DNA of 64,000 bases from Bacteroidales bacterium UBA3653 (GTDB lineage: Bacteria > Bacteroidota > Bacteroidia > Bacteroidales > Paludibacteraceae), in the NCBI GenBank assembly GCA_002373505.1, contig DFKE01000017.1:124001-188000 (forward strand), in the 5' to 3' direction. Under the pieces are notes generated by a model that was given only the letters and a program-made list of their open reading frames with translations, was not told the DNA's origin and did no database searches. The stretch's first letter is position 1. Every line of letters starts with the position of its first letter. Made by a program: the position numbers and the translations under genes. Shown here piece after piece: positions 1 to 8,583 of the stretch.

Positions 1-2
1 AG

Positions 3-128
3 TATATTAGTGAAGAAGAATTCCGAATTCTTGAAAAGAAGATAGATGAGGAAGCGGCGATTATCGCAGGAATGCGCAAGAAACTAACTGACACTAAAGC
101 GGGAAACCGCTCTGACACTAATAACTGA
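3..128 (+). CDS. C-terminal end of a four-helix-bundle (S23-like) protein, cut by the window edge
   Basis: The open frame enters from the left edge and ends at TGA 126-128, leaving 41 residues. The stretch beginning YISEEEFRILEKKI lines up with the last helix of the two complete four-helix-bundle proteins in this window (LITKEYYEELLRDV in the 1365 gene, LISETEFNSMNNDL in the 32896 gene). The last dozen residues (TDTKAGNRSDT) are not family-like. They come from a 35-base repeat that recurs at the start of the next gene. The function of S23-like proteins is poorly known. The assignment is by resemblance over about 28 residues only. Confidence 0.55.
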   Translation, partial: YISEEEFRILEKKIDEEAAIIAGMRKKLTDTKAGNRSDTNN

Positions 129-266
129 ATTCTAGAGCCTATGGCTTAAGATACTTTGTATTAAGTGACAGATACTACGTATTAAGTGACAGATACTTCG
201 TATTAAGTGACAAGAAAAAATGAAAAATTACACTGACACTAAAGCGGGAAAACGCTCTGATACTAA
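87..266 (+). repeat. Pair of 35-base direct repeats (87-121 and 232-266)
   Basis: The two copies match at 33 of 35 positions. Copy 1 contains a small perfect hairpin, AGCGG-GAAA-CCGCT. Copy 1 lies in the last codons of the upstream frame and copy 2 in the first codons of the glycosyltransferase. Both are read in the same frame, so the peptide TDTKAG-RSDT occurs at the end of one protein and the start of the next. Confidence 0.85.
149..211 (+). repeat. Three tandem 21-base units
   Basis: Three consecutive units of the form AGATACTTCG-TATTAAGTGAC (149-169, 170-190, 191-211) differ at only a few positions. They fill the gap between the two copies of the 35-base repeat, just upstream of the ATG at 220. 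Confidence 0.9.
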
Positions 267-1287
267 AACTGCAAGCAGTTCTAAGAAGGCACTAAAAGTG
301 CTCTTCATCGCTTCCGGCAATCATGGAGCGGTGTCTCCTGTGGTAGGAAATCAGGCAGAGGCTTTGATGTCCGAAGGAGTGGAGATTGAGTGGTACTTGC
401 TTAAAGGAAAGGGATTCAAAGGTTACTTGCGTAATGTGATGCCTTTGCGGAAATACCTGAACGAGCATAAGTATGATGCTATCCATGCGCATTATTCGCT
501 TTCTGCTTTTGCCGCCAGCTTGGCGGGGGCAAAGCCATTGGTCGTATCGCTGATGGGGAGCGATGTGAAAGCCGCCGGATGGTATAAATTCATCATTCGT
601 CTCTTTGCCTGGCTCTTTCGTTGGAAAGCCATTATCGTCAAATCATCCGACATGTATCGGGATTTGGGTATCAAACGGGCGATCGTTATTCCTAATGGAG
701 TGAATTTAGATAGATTCCAACCTATGGATAAAGAAGCATGCCAGAAGAGATTAGGATGGGAGACTGAGTGTCCAGATTCTTCGGATACAGATGCTGCGCA
801 TTTAGATAATAGAAAGGTGCATATACTGTTTCCTGCAAATGCAGCGAGACCGGAGAAAGATTATCCGCTGGCGGAGGCAGCGGTTAAAAGAGTGAGGGAG
901 TTAGAGAATGAGAGAGTGAGGGAGTTAGAGTTGCATGCATTTGAGAATACACCGAACGAAGAGACTCCATATTGGTATAATGCTGCGGATGTAGTACTAA
1001 TGACCAGCAAATGGGAAGGAAGTCCGAATGCTATTAAAGAGGCAATGGCTTGTTCGCGACCTATAGTAGCTACCAATGTGGGAGATATCGTGGAGCGAGT
1101 GAGCGGTGTGGATGGATGTTTTGTTGTTGGGGTGAAAGAGTTAGAGAGTGAGAGAGTTAGAGAGTTAGCGGAAGATTTGATAAGAGCCTTGGACTATTCG
1201 GAAACGAAAGGCAGGGAGAAGATTATTGCTGATGGGTTGGATGTACGAGAGATAAACCAGAGGCTGATAGAGGTGTATAGAGGGTAG
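220..1287 (+). CDS. Glycosyltransferase family 4-like protein
   Basis: A 355-residue GT-B fold glycosyltransferase, expected in the cytoplasm and using a nucleotide-sugar donor for surface polysaccharide. An N-terminal Rossmann-like part begins at KVLFIASGNHG (about residue 26). The linker has VIPNGVNLDRF (157-166). The C-terminal part carries the family's E-x7-E motif (E266 and E274 in EGSPNAIKEAMA). Residues 1-24 derive from the 35-base repeat and are not family-like, so the true start could be later, although no other ATG lies before the domain. Two octamer arrays in the frame add the periodic segments RVRELENERVREL (225-237) and KELESERVREL (306-316). The acceptor sugar cannot be told. 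Confidence 0.8.
   Translation: MKNYTDTKAGKRSDTKTASSSKKALKVLFIASGNHGAVSPVVGNQAEALMSEGVEIEWYLLKGKGFKGYLRNVMPLRKYLNEHKYDAIHAHYSLSAFAASLAGAKPLVVSLMGSDVKAAGWYKFIIRLFAWLFRWKAIIVKSSDMYRDLGIKRAIVIPNGVNLDRFQPMDKEACQKRLGWETECPDSSDTDAAHLDNRKVHILFPANAARPEKDYPLAEAAVKRVRELENERVRELELHAFENTPNEETPYWYNAADVVLMTSKWEGSPNAIKEAMACSRPIVATNVGDIVERVSGVDGCFVVGVKELESERVRELAEDLIRALDYSETKGREKIIADGLDVREINQRLIEVYRG
890..929 (+). repeat. Octamer array inside the glycosyltransferase gene
   Basis: Five consecutive 8-base units of the form GAGTKAGR or GAATGAGA. They are in frame and encode an eight-residue periodic segment (VRELENER-VRELELHA). A second array of four units lies at 1138-1169, with two looser units at 1093-1108. 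The same octamer family recurs in the genes at 18566 and 26090 and in the gap at 27334. Confidence 0.9.
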
Positions 1288-1290
1288 AGT

Positions 1291-1362
1291 GGAATTGGGA
1301 ATTGGTAGTTGGTAATTGGTAATTGGTGATTGGTAGTTGGTAATTGGTAATTTGTAGTTGAG
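1291..1362 (+). repeat. Heptamer array, unit close to TTGGTAA
   Basis: About ten 7-base units fill the whole gap between the glycosyltransferase stop and the next start. Units vary (TTGGTAA, TTGGTAG, TTGGTGA) but the 7-base period is kept. Confidence 0.9.
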
Positions 1363-1364
1363 AT

Positions 1365-1718
1365 ATGAATAGTCAGGATGTACTAAATATGTGTATAGCA
1401 TTCTCGGTAAAAATGAATAAACTGAGAAAGTATTTGCGTGAAACCCAACATGAGTACAATAACTCTGATCAGATACAGAGAAGTGGGACGAGTATCGGCG
1501 CGAACTACAGTGAGGCTTGTGATGCGGAAAGTAAAGCAGACTTTGTGCACAAGATGGGAATTGCTCAGAAGGAATGTAATGAAACAATATACTGGTTGAA
1601 AGTATTATATGGTTCAGAGTTGATTACGAAAGAGTATTATGAGGAATTGCTGAGGGATGTGGAAAAAATATATGGAATCTTGACCGCCAGTATAAGGACT
1701 GCTAAGTCAAAACTATAG
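1365..1718 (+). CDS. Four-helix-bundle protein (S23/IVP-like family)
   Basis: 117 residues, the usual size of the family. Recognised by the pattern QRSGTSIGANYSEA (near residues 42-55) followed by helices with AQKECNETIYWLKVL and a final basic tail RTAKSKL. Members pack as homomeric helical bundles. Their role is unknown, although relatives are encoded in 23S rRNA intervening sequences and others act as Avd subunits next to diversity-generating reverse transcriptases. No reverse transcriptase is visible here. It lies among polysaccharide genes, as does the similar gene at 32896. Confidence 0.85.
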   Translation: MNSQDVLNMCIAFSVKMNKLRKYLRETQHEYNNSDQIQRSGTSIGANYSEACDAESKADFVHKMGIAQKECNETIYWLKVLYGSELITKEYYEELLRDVEKIYGILTASIRTAKSKL

Positions 1719-1732
1719 ATGATAGATTATAA

Positions 1733-4700
1733 ATGATAATAGAAACAACAATGGGAGTAGAACTGGCATTAGGATTTGTGTTATCCTATGTGGCAAATAA
1801 TATACCGACCATAAAAGCATGGTTGGAAGGTAATCCTAGTATAAATAACAAGCTAGAAGCCTGTTATCAGCTTGCTGTGGATAAATGGAATGTAGATTCG
1901 GGAACGAAAGATGCGTATCGTCAAGGAGGAATGGAACGGCATATTGATGAGCTAAAGGACTATATCATCAATCCGCAAAAGGGAAAGCATCCGAAGGAGA
2001 AAGAGCTGCTGAAAAAGTGGGCAGATTATATATATGCTGATCCTGCATGTAATGCATTCATCCTGCAACACAAGGAGGAGATACATCATGCAGAGGCGCA
2101 GAAGGCTATCTTAAGCGCAACAGAGTTGCTGGCTGAATTGATAGAACTGGAGAACGAAGCGCATAAGAAGATGCTAGAGAAAGTAGAGACACTGATTAAT
2201 CGAGGGGCGGATACGTGTGAGCGGTTTTGGGACAGAAAGTTTACTGACAAAAAAGGTGTGTTGCCATACGAGGTTGTATTAGGCGGAAGAGAGAAAGCCT
2301 CGCAAAGGGTCTTGGCGGCATTGAGTGATCATGGTGTACTTTATATAAAAGCGGAGACGAAGATGGAGGCAGAAGCCTTTGTGGCAGCAGTTGTATTAAC
2401 GAATGAACAAAATATTGCAGAACCAGCGATCATCATAGAAGATGTGCAGAACTTTAAAGAGATAGCAGATAAAAAAAGTTCAGAAATCATCATTACGACA
2501 CTAATCGATGAGTCTCCATGGTGGGCACGCAACTATGGGCATAGTGTACTAGTTTGTATGGGGAGAAACGATACTAAAGCAGTAAGCCCAATAGTAGAAC
2601 TGCCATCGTTAGAAAGAGATTGCATCGTTGATGCATTGAAGCAAATCGGTTATAGCGACAGTAAAGCAAGAAGTATTGCACGAGAGGCATCCTATGACGT
2701 ATCGTGCCTATGCAGAATAATAGCAGGAGGAACGAATGAGACATGGAACACTCCGGATAACGAACGATTGCTGATACCGGCTATACTGATTGGATCGTGG
2801 GATGAAGCGTTTAAGAACGATAAAGAATTAGTAAGTCAGATGACGGGGATGCCGTATGACGAGTTTAGGTCTCAACTAATCACATCGGTGTCTGCAGCAG
2901 AAAGTCCATTCAATGTGGTGAATACAGCATGGATGTTAAAGTCGCCTCGGACGATGCTTGAAGCCTACAAGAGAATAATTACAATAGATATAATAGACAA
3001 GTTTATAGAGAAAATAGACTGGTTATTTGAAGATGATGATCCGGATGCAGAAGCGAAGATGAATGCCAAGGAGTTGCAGTTCTGGAAGGATAAACATGCG
3101 TACTCCGGGTATATCAAAGAGGGAGCATTCCATACCATTGCATTGCTATCGTTAGTATATGCGGATAGGGTAGAAGTGAAGAACCGGATAAAGCGCTTGG
3201 TACGGGCGAAACTGCAAGACTTTGACTTGGCTAGATTCTTGAGCAACCAGCATAACATGAAATGGATTGCTGAAGCAGAGCCGGAGATGTTCCTTGAGTT
3301 CCTGGAGAATGATATACAGAATGGAGACAAGATATCGGCTCAGTTATTTGAGATAAAAGAAAGCAATGCGGAACTGACGAATACAAGAATCTTTTATACT
3401 GATTTACTATGGTGTTTGGAGTGTATAGCGTGGGACGAGCAGTTATTACCTCGAGCAACAGCGATATTGCTGCACTACTGCCAATACCCGAATACGAGTA
3501 ATTGGGCGAACAAACCGATTAATTCGTTGGTTAACATCTATCGCTTTGGACTACCGCAAACGTTTGCCCGATTTGATATGCGATATGCGATATTGCAAGG
3601 AGTGGCTGTTCGGTATCCGCAATATGTATATGCGCTGTGTTTGCAGATGTTGCGAGGGCTGGATATGCAGGTGTATGATGTTACGGCGCGGTTTACATGG
3701 CGATGGAATGAGCGATATGACGATACTAAGTTGGAACACGTAACCAAGCAAGATATAGAGAAGATCGTGGAGTTGGCATTGCAGTACTGCGCATGGAGTA
3801 AGGAAGATATTGAAAACTGGCTGGAACTATCTGCAAAACAAATAATCGGTTTCTGTCGGGGAAGAATTATGGATGCGTTATCGCAGCAGGTGGAACAGAT
3901 GTATGATGATGAGGATATAATTCGAACTCTTCGAAAAGATATTATAGAACGTCATACCTCTTGTAGAGATACGTTTTGGGCACTGAAAGAAAGGGAGTTA
4001 ATGCCGTATCAAGAGTTGCTTGAGAAAATTGTGCCAAAGGATGTAATATCGAGGAATCTGCATTATTTCGAAGATATTTATCTGCGGGATCCGGAGGAGG
4101 AGGGAGTAGGTGATTATATGGAATATGCCAAGAAGAAACGTGTGGAGGTGCTGCAGGAGATAGTAGATCAGTTAGGCGAAGAAGGAATATGGAAGTTAGT
4201 AGCCAAAGCAAAGTCTCAAGATGCGATAGCCAGCGGATTGGTGGCATACAGCGAGGATAAATATGTAGATGAGATATACGCGCGATATATAAAAGGAGAG
4301 GTAAGCGATGCATTAACGTCAAGGTATTTCCGCGAATTGTACTATCAGTTTGGTGAAGAGTGGTATTTGAAGATGGTGGCACGGTTGCGTGGTGTAAGTG
4401 AGGAGAAAATTGTGATTGTCCTTTATGCGCCAGTATTTGTACGCTCGTTAGCTACTATCGCAGAGCAATTATCGGCAGAGCAGGAGACGGAGTACTGGCA
4501 GAAAGTGCAGATATGGCAGATAGATGATGCAGATGCATCCTACGTATTGGACAGAATGCGTAAGGTAAAACGTTATGCTGATATATTGCAGAACCTTTTT
4601 ACATTTAACAAGCAGATTTCCCTGTCTGAGCGAGAGCGTGTGGCGGTGCTATGCGAGATGTATCAGAACGGAGAGATACGGACAATGATGCGTGATGCAT

Positions 4701-5431
4701 ACCAGGTAGCGGAAGTGCTGAAGACGATATCGTTGCCTCAAGAGCAACCGCAGAGGAATGTCATCTTGCAGATAGAATATCTGTTGTATGAGTATTTGGA
4801 GCACTACATGCAGGGATTGTCGATGCATCTGGTACAAGAACTGAATGAGAACCCGGAAGTGCTGATGTCGATTGTATCTATGATGTATCTGCGCGACGAG
4901 GGCTATCGTGAGAAGTTGACGGATGAAGAGATGGAATACCGAAAAGAGCTGGCACACGTAGGTTGGTCGTTCATGTATCACTATCATCGGGTGCCTTGTT
5001 CGGACGAAGATGGAAAGGTAGATGGGCAGAAGCTACGCAAGTATATGGAGCGGTTACGAGAACTGATGAAAGAGAATCACTATGAGATGGTGATGCCGCT
5101 TGTGTTTGGAAAGATCTTGGGTGACATGCCGGAGGAGGAAGACTATCCGAGCGATGTGATGTGTCAGTTGGTAGAGGAGTTGAACGATGATCATGTTGAT
5201 GAAGAGATTGGGTGTGCACTTTTTAATCGCAGAGGTATGTCCACTCGTTCGCCATTTGATGGAGGTACGATAGAGCGTAACCATATCAAGACTCTCGAGA
5301 AATATAAGCAGAGGGCAGCGCTCCTTTCTCCACGAATGGTAAAAATATTGACAAATACGATAGCAAGTTTTGAAGATATGGCTCGCAGGGAGGATGACCA
5401 AGCGAAGCGTAATAGATTGGTAATAGTATGA
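1733..5431 (+). CDS. Large helical protein of unknown function (1232 aa)
   Basis: I do not recognise this protein. Residues 1-150 are helical and hydrophilic after a short hydrophobic start (VELALGFVLSYVANNI). Residues about 180-420 look like a STAND-type NTPase region that has lost its P-loop: strand-like segments such as GVLYIKAETKM and EIIITTLIDESPWW are visible, but no GxxxxGK. The remaining 800 residues are helix-rich, consistent with HEAT/TPR-like repeats. ATG 1751 (MGVELALG) is an alternative start. The stop overlaps by four bases (ATGA) a broken HAD-like gene. Size and layout resemble STAND-like conflict proteins, but this is inference. Confidence 0.7.
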   Translation: MIIETTMGVELALGFVLSYVANNIPTIKAWLEGNPSINNKLEACYQLAVDKWNVDSGTKDAYRQGGMERHIDELKDYIINPQKGKHPKEKELLKKWADYIYADPACNAFILQHKEEIHHAEAQKAILSATELLAELIELENEAHKKMLEKVETLINRGADTCERFWDRKFTDKKGVLPYEVVLGGREKASQRVLAALSDHGVLYIKAETKMEAEAFVAAVVLTNEQNIAEPAIIIEDVQNFKEIADKKSSEIIITTLIDESPWWARNYGHSVLVCMGRNDTKAVSPIVELPSLERDCIVDALKQIGYSDSKARSIAREASYDVSCLCRIIAGGTNETWNTPDNERLLIPAILIGSWDEAFKNDKELVSQMTGMPYDEFRSQLITSVSAAESPFNVVNTAWMLKSPRTMLEAYKRIITIDIIDKFIEKIDWLFEDDDPDAEAKMNAKELQFWKDKHAYSGYIKEGAFHTIALLSLVYADRVEVKNRIKRLVRAKLQDFDLARFLSNQHNMKWIAEAEPEMFLEFLENDIQNGDKISAQLFEIKESNAELTNTRIFYTDLLWCLECIAWDEQLLPRATAILLHYCQYPNTSNWANKPINSLVNIYRFGLPQTFARFDMRYAILQGVAVRYPQYVYALCLQMLRGLDMQVYDVTARFTWRWNERYDDTKLEHVTKQDIEKIVELALQYCAWSKEDIENWLELSAKQIIGFCRGRIMDALSQQVEQMYDDEDIIRTLRKDIIERHTSCRDTFWALKERELMPYQELLEKIVPKDVISRNLHYFEDIYLRDPEEEGVGDYMEYAKKKRVEVLQEIVDQLGEEGIWKLVAKAKSQDAIASGLVAYSEDKYVDEIYARYIKGEVSDALTSRYFRELYYQFGEEWYLKMVARLRGVSEEKIVIVLYAPVFVRSLATIAEQLSAEQETEYWQKVQIWQIDDADASYVLDRMRKVKRYADILQNLFTFNKQISLSERERVAVLCEMYQNGEIRTMMRDAYQVAEVLKTISLPQEQPQRNVILQIEYLLYEYLEHYMQGLSMHLVQELNENPEVLMSIVSMMYLRDEGYREKLTDEEMEYRKELAHVGWSFMYHYHRVPCSDEDGKVDGQKLRKYMERLRELMKENHYEMVMPLVFGKILGDMPEEEDYPSDVMCQLVEELNDDHVDEEIGCALFNRRGMSTRSPFDGGTIERNHIKTLEKYKQRAALLSPRMVKILTNTIASFEDMARREDDQAKRNRLVIV

Positions 5432-5517
5432 CAATCATATTTGATTTGGATGAGACGCGGTTGAAAAATAGTGAAGATGGAAGAGGGAATAGTGAAGAGT
5501 GGATAGTGGATAGTTAA
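5428..5517 (+). pseudogene. Remnant of a HAD-family hydrolase, truncated in a repeat
   Basis: An ATGA overlap with the upstream stop starts a 29-codon frame beginning MTIIFDLDET. This is the classic HAD motif I with the DxDxT aspartates. After about 11 family-like residues the frame runs straight into a heptamer array and ends at TAA 5515-5517. No later HAD motifs follow. It looks like the 5' stump of a third gene in this operon. Confidence 0.6.
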
Positions 5518-5567
5518 TAGTGAATAGATGCGCTAAAAACGCAATGTATGGATGTATAGATGTATAG
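5467..5567 (+). repeat. Heptamer array (GTGGATA/GTGAATA) then octamer array (GTATAGAT)
   Basis: Positions 5467-5527 carry 7-base units such as GTGGATA, GTTAATA and GTGAATA. Positions 5544-5567 carry three 8-base units of the form GTATRGAT. Together they occupy nearly all of the gap between the HAD stump and the SEC-C gene. Confidence 0.8.
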
Positions 5568-5570
5568 AAA

Positions 5571-7319
5571 ATGAAGAAATACGAGGAAATTGTAGCGACA
5601 GCCAATGAACTGCTATCTGCCATTAAGAAAAAAGACAAAGAGCAGATGGCAGCGAAGATGGATGAGTTAGAGCATAAGTATAAATACGATTTCGGAGATA
5701 GCCTGAATAATTACGAAACCATTTATGCCTATTTCTTCATCAAATATGTTTCCGTGGAATTTTTTCATTTTAATAATTTTTATAACAATATTCATTCTAC
5801 ATGGGAGGAAGTTAATCCCAGGTACGAAGGATTCTCCAAATCGAAGCTTTATTCTTCCGAAGAAAAGGAGGAGATTCACCGTATTCTGATGCAAATCAAA
5901 GCGATAAAGGATAGTGCTAAAAAGAGCACTAATGTTCCGAGTCCCCGCCAAGATTGCAGATGTTCGCTATGCCGTAAATTACCTGCTAATGCAGTAGGGT
6001 CGCATATGGCTCCTAATTTTCTCGCCCACCCGTCTCTGTCATATGATCAACGCGGGAAACGTTATCATGAAGCAACAGACCGGTTCTCCATAAATAATCT
6101 GGCAAATCCCCTGTCTTTTTATGGTGCAGAGGTACCACCAGAGAGAATGCAGGTAACTCTCGGGCATGAGGTTACGGATAGCGATATTGCGAAAAATATC
6201 AATTTGTTAGAGTATGATAACTATTTCTGCGCACCATGCGAACACCGTTTTTCCATATTGGAGACAGCGTACGCGGAATATTATCATAATCCCCGAAAAA
6301 CCATTCATCCGCGTATAGCGTATTTGTTCTGGTTATCAGTGCTATGGCGAATGGGGCTTTCGCGCATGGGACTATACCTGGATGCGGCAGATGAGTTCTC
6401 GCTTAGAGAGATATTGGACAGAGCAATTTTAGAAGATGTCAAGTCAATAGTCAATGATACTTCCGAACTAGGCGCATGGTGCTATGCTGTTTATCGGGTT
6501 GATGGCATTCATCAGTATGACAAAGGGGTGTTCGGCTCTCGTCAAGAGAAATCACCTTACGTTCTGCTTCTAAATGATTTGATAGTGGTGCTGTTTAATA
6601 ACAAGCCCGATACGGAAACATATACCTGTGGTCCATTGCAGATAGATACGGCAACATTGAACTCATGGCAGAAAAACGAGACTATTCTACCGGCCGACAG
6701 ACGGTGTTTCATGGATATGAGAGACTGGATTGTAGAGACATCATATCAATACTACGACCCTCCCCGCGAACAAGCATTGCTACTCATACGTGAGAGCGAA
6801 CGTTCAGAAGGGCGAATCCTCACGCCAGAAGAGAAAGATATGTTAATCAAAGCGAGGCGTTTTGTCTCCGGACCGGTGCCGAAAATGGTGTCGTTACGGA
6901 AAGCTTACCGTATAGGTATAGCAGCGATGAAGCAGCAAGCGGCAGAAGAAGCAGGAGAAACATATGACCCCTTAGAGGACGAAGAACTATTTTTGACGAA
7001 ACAAGATTTTCAGAACTATTATGCCGATATGCTCTCTGCGGCGCAACAAGGTATTGATGTTTCTTCCTTTCCATACTACAAAGAGGCGCGCAATGCATTT
7101 GCAAACGAGAACTGGAAAGGCAAGCCGTCAGTAGCTGTGGATCAAAATTACGGAGACGCACTGGCATGGTTGTCGGATATTGCCGGTGAGGAAGGAATGG
7201 ATGAACTGTTTGGCCTCCCGAAGATAACATCTCCTGCTGTGAGTCATAAGATTCGTCCGAACGATCCATGCCCATGTGGAAGCGGAAAGAAGTATAAGAA
7301 ATGTCATGGGAAACGATAG
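5571..7319 (+). CDS. SEC-C motif protein with an additional zinc-binding region
   Basis: 582 residues. A pair of CxxC-type knuckles (CRCSLCRKLP near residue 130, with a following SHMAPNFL, and CAPCEHRF near residue 223) suggests a treble-clef or HNH-like zinc fold. The histidine-containing SHM segment is what one would expect of an HNH-type centre, but the catalytic pattern is not clear. The C-terminus is a textbook SEC-C motif (NDPCPCGSGKKYKKCHGK, last 20 residues), a zinc-binding tag also found on SecA. It follows the 1232-residue gene and may work with it. A processing or nuclease role is possible but unproven. Confidence 0.75.
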   Translation: MKKYEEIVATANELLSAIKKKDKEQMAAKMDELEHKYKYDFGDSLNNYETIYAYFFIKYVSVEFFHFNNFYNNIHSTWEEVNPRYEGFSKSKLYSSEEKEEIHRILMQIKAIKDSAKKSTNVPSPRQDCRCSLCRKLPANAVGSHMAPNFLAHPSLSYDQRGKRYHEATDRFSINNLANPLSFYGAEVPPERMQVTLGHEVTDSDIAKNINLLEYDNYFCAPCEHRFSILETAYAEYYHNPRKTIHPRIAYLFWLSVLWRMGLSRMGLYLDAADEFSLREILDRAILEDVKSIVNDTSELGAWCYAVYRVDGIHQYDKGVFGSRQEKSPYVLLLNDLIVVLFNNKPDTETYTCGPLQIDTATLNSWQKNETILPADRRCFMDMRDWIVETSYQYYDPPREQALLLIRESERSEGRILTPEEKDMLIKARRFVSGPVPKMVSLRKAYRIGIAAMKQQAAEEAGETYDPLEDEELFLTKQDFQNYYADMLSAAQQGIDVSSFPYYKEARNAFANENWKGKPSVAVDQNYGDALAWLSDIAGEEGMDELFGLPKITSPAVSHKIRPNDPCPCGSGKKYKKCHGKR

Positions 7320-7438
7320 GAATTGATGAAGAAACGAGCTCTTACTTAGCCAGATTGCTGACTAATAATATTTATGAAAAAACTACAAAAGGTACTACAA
7401 ATAAAACTACAAAAGATCCTATAGGTAAAATGGTGTAT

Positions 7439-7462
7439 AGCCGTCCGAGAGGGCGGCTTTTT
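7439..7462 (+). terminator. Rho-independent terminator
   Basis: Stem AGCCGTCC / GGGCGGCT (one G-U pair) with a GAGA loop, followed by TTTTTG. It ends the 1.7-7.3 kb unit. The same hairpin with nearly the same flanks recurs at 10146. Confidence 0.85.
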
Positions 7463-7551
7463 GTGTATAATCCCAAAATAGTGTTAACATTGCGGGAAAA
7501 TGAAGGTAATCTGATTATTTTTGCAAAAAATCACAAAATAATGTGAATTTA

Positions 7552-7583
7552 TTTGCGAGAATAAAAAAAAATCAGTACTTTTG
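7552..7583 (+). promoter_or_regulatory. Bacteroidota-type promoter
   Basis: TTTG at 7552-7555 and TACTTTTG at 7576-7583, 20 bases apart, match the -33/-7 consensus. It would start transcription near 7590, which rules out the GTG at 7612 as a needed start and fits ATG 7627. Confidence 0.75.
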
Positions 7584-7626
7584 CAGCGGATTTGCAAATT
7601 ATAATTAAAGTGTGATAAATTGCAAA

Positions 7627-8583
7627 ATGGATGATAATATAATAAATATCAAGGATTACGTCGAGAAAATGGTTGGGGGAGAAGTGATGATACAACCATT
7701 AGATGATGCTGCAAAACGTACACTGCCGATTCTTATCACGAGCATGTACCAGTTGCTGGAATGTCGATTGCTAGGTGCGGAAGTGTGTCTGTTATGTTGC
7801 AAAAATGCAGACGTGACCCCCATGCAACTGAAGAAACATTGCAACATTGTGCAAGACAAGTTGGCAATGCATACGGTTGTGGTACTGACGGAAGTTAAAC
7901 CCTATAATCTCACTCGGCTGATTCAAGCTCGTGTCAACCTAATTGTGCCAGGAAGGCAACTATTCATACCTTCGTTGCTGATGGATCTGCGTCCGCAACG
8001 CAATCCAGTTGATATGAAAAACCAACCGATGACGGTGATGGCGCAGTGCATAGTGCTTTACCATTTACAAAAAAAGAACCTAAATGGTCTATCGGCTCAA
8101 CCGATTGCGGAACTAATGGGTGTATCGTATCCAACCATCAACCGTGCGATTAAGTGGTTATCCGATAATGGATTTGTGACGTTAAATAAGAGTCGCGAGA
8201 AGCTGTTGACGTTCATCCGTGAGGAGGGCGAACTATGGCATCAGGCTTTACCGTTTTTGCAGAGTCCTATAGAACGAGTGTTGCGGACGGATGCGATATT
8301 GCATACTCCGATCTGTGGCGAAGAGGCAATAGCCGAGATGACGATGTTAGCTGAACCGAACCATCATTGTTGGGCTGTCTCCAAACATGATGCACAAGAA
8401 TTGGCTCCAAGCCTAAGCAAAGAGTTTGGCGACAATATCGTAGAAGTGTGGAAATATGATCCGCGGATATTGGCAGAAGATGGAAAAGTTGATATGCTGT
8501 CGCTGTACTTGTCGTTACGCGATACAGAGGACGAGCGAGTACATAAGGAAGTGAATCAATTAATTAAGGAGCGAAAATGGTAA
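7627..8583 (+). CDS. Winged-helix regulator, possible antitoxin of a type IV-like system
   Basis: 318 residues from ATG 7627. The GTG 15 bases upstream would add only five residues. The N-terminal half ends with IVPGRQLFIPSLLMDLR. A winged-helix/HTH segment (IAELMGVSYPTINRAIKWLSDNGFV, given here in outline) lies near residues 160-190. The C-terminal 120 residues resemble the partner protein that precedes AbiEii-like nucleotidyltransferases in Bacteroidota. Its end overlaps the next gene by seven bases, so the two are translationally coupled. Autorepression and neutralisation of the downstream nucleotidyltransferase are inferred from arrangement only. Confidence 0.7.
   Translation: MDDNIINIKDYVEKMVGGEVMIQPLDDAAKRTLPILITSMYQLLECRLLGAEVCLLCCKNADVTPMQLKKHCNIVQDKLAMHTVVVLTEVKPYNLTRLIQARVNLIVPGRQLFIPSLLMDLRPQRNPVDMKNQPMTVMAQCIVLYHLQKKNLNGLSAQPIAELMGVSYPTINRAIKWLSDNGFVTLNKSREKLLTFIREEGELWHQALPFLQSPIERVLRTDAILHTPICGEEAIAEMTMLAEPNHHCWAVSKHDAQELAPSLSKEFGDNIVEVWKYDPRILAEDGKVDMLSLYLSLRDTEDERVHKEVNQLIKERKW

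Noticed and set aside
1365..1718. Avd subunit of a diversity-generating retroelement
   Set aside because: The four-helix-bundle fold is shared, but no reverse transcriptase or template/variable repeat pair is visible in the window.
7301..7546. An 81-codon plus-strand frame after the SEC-C gene
   Set aside because: It overlaps the SEC-C end, runs through the terminator hairpin at 7439 and has low-complexity content. Best explained as chance.
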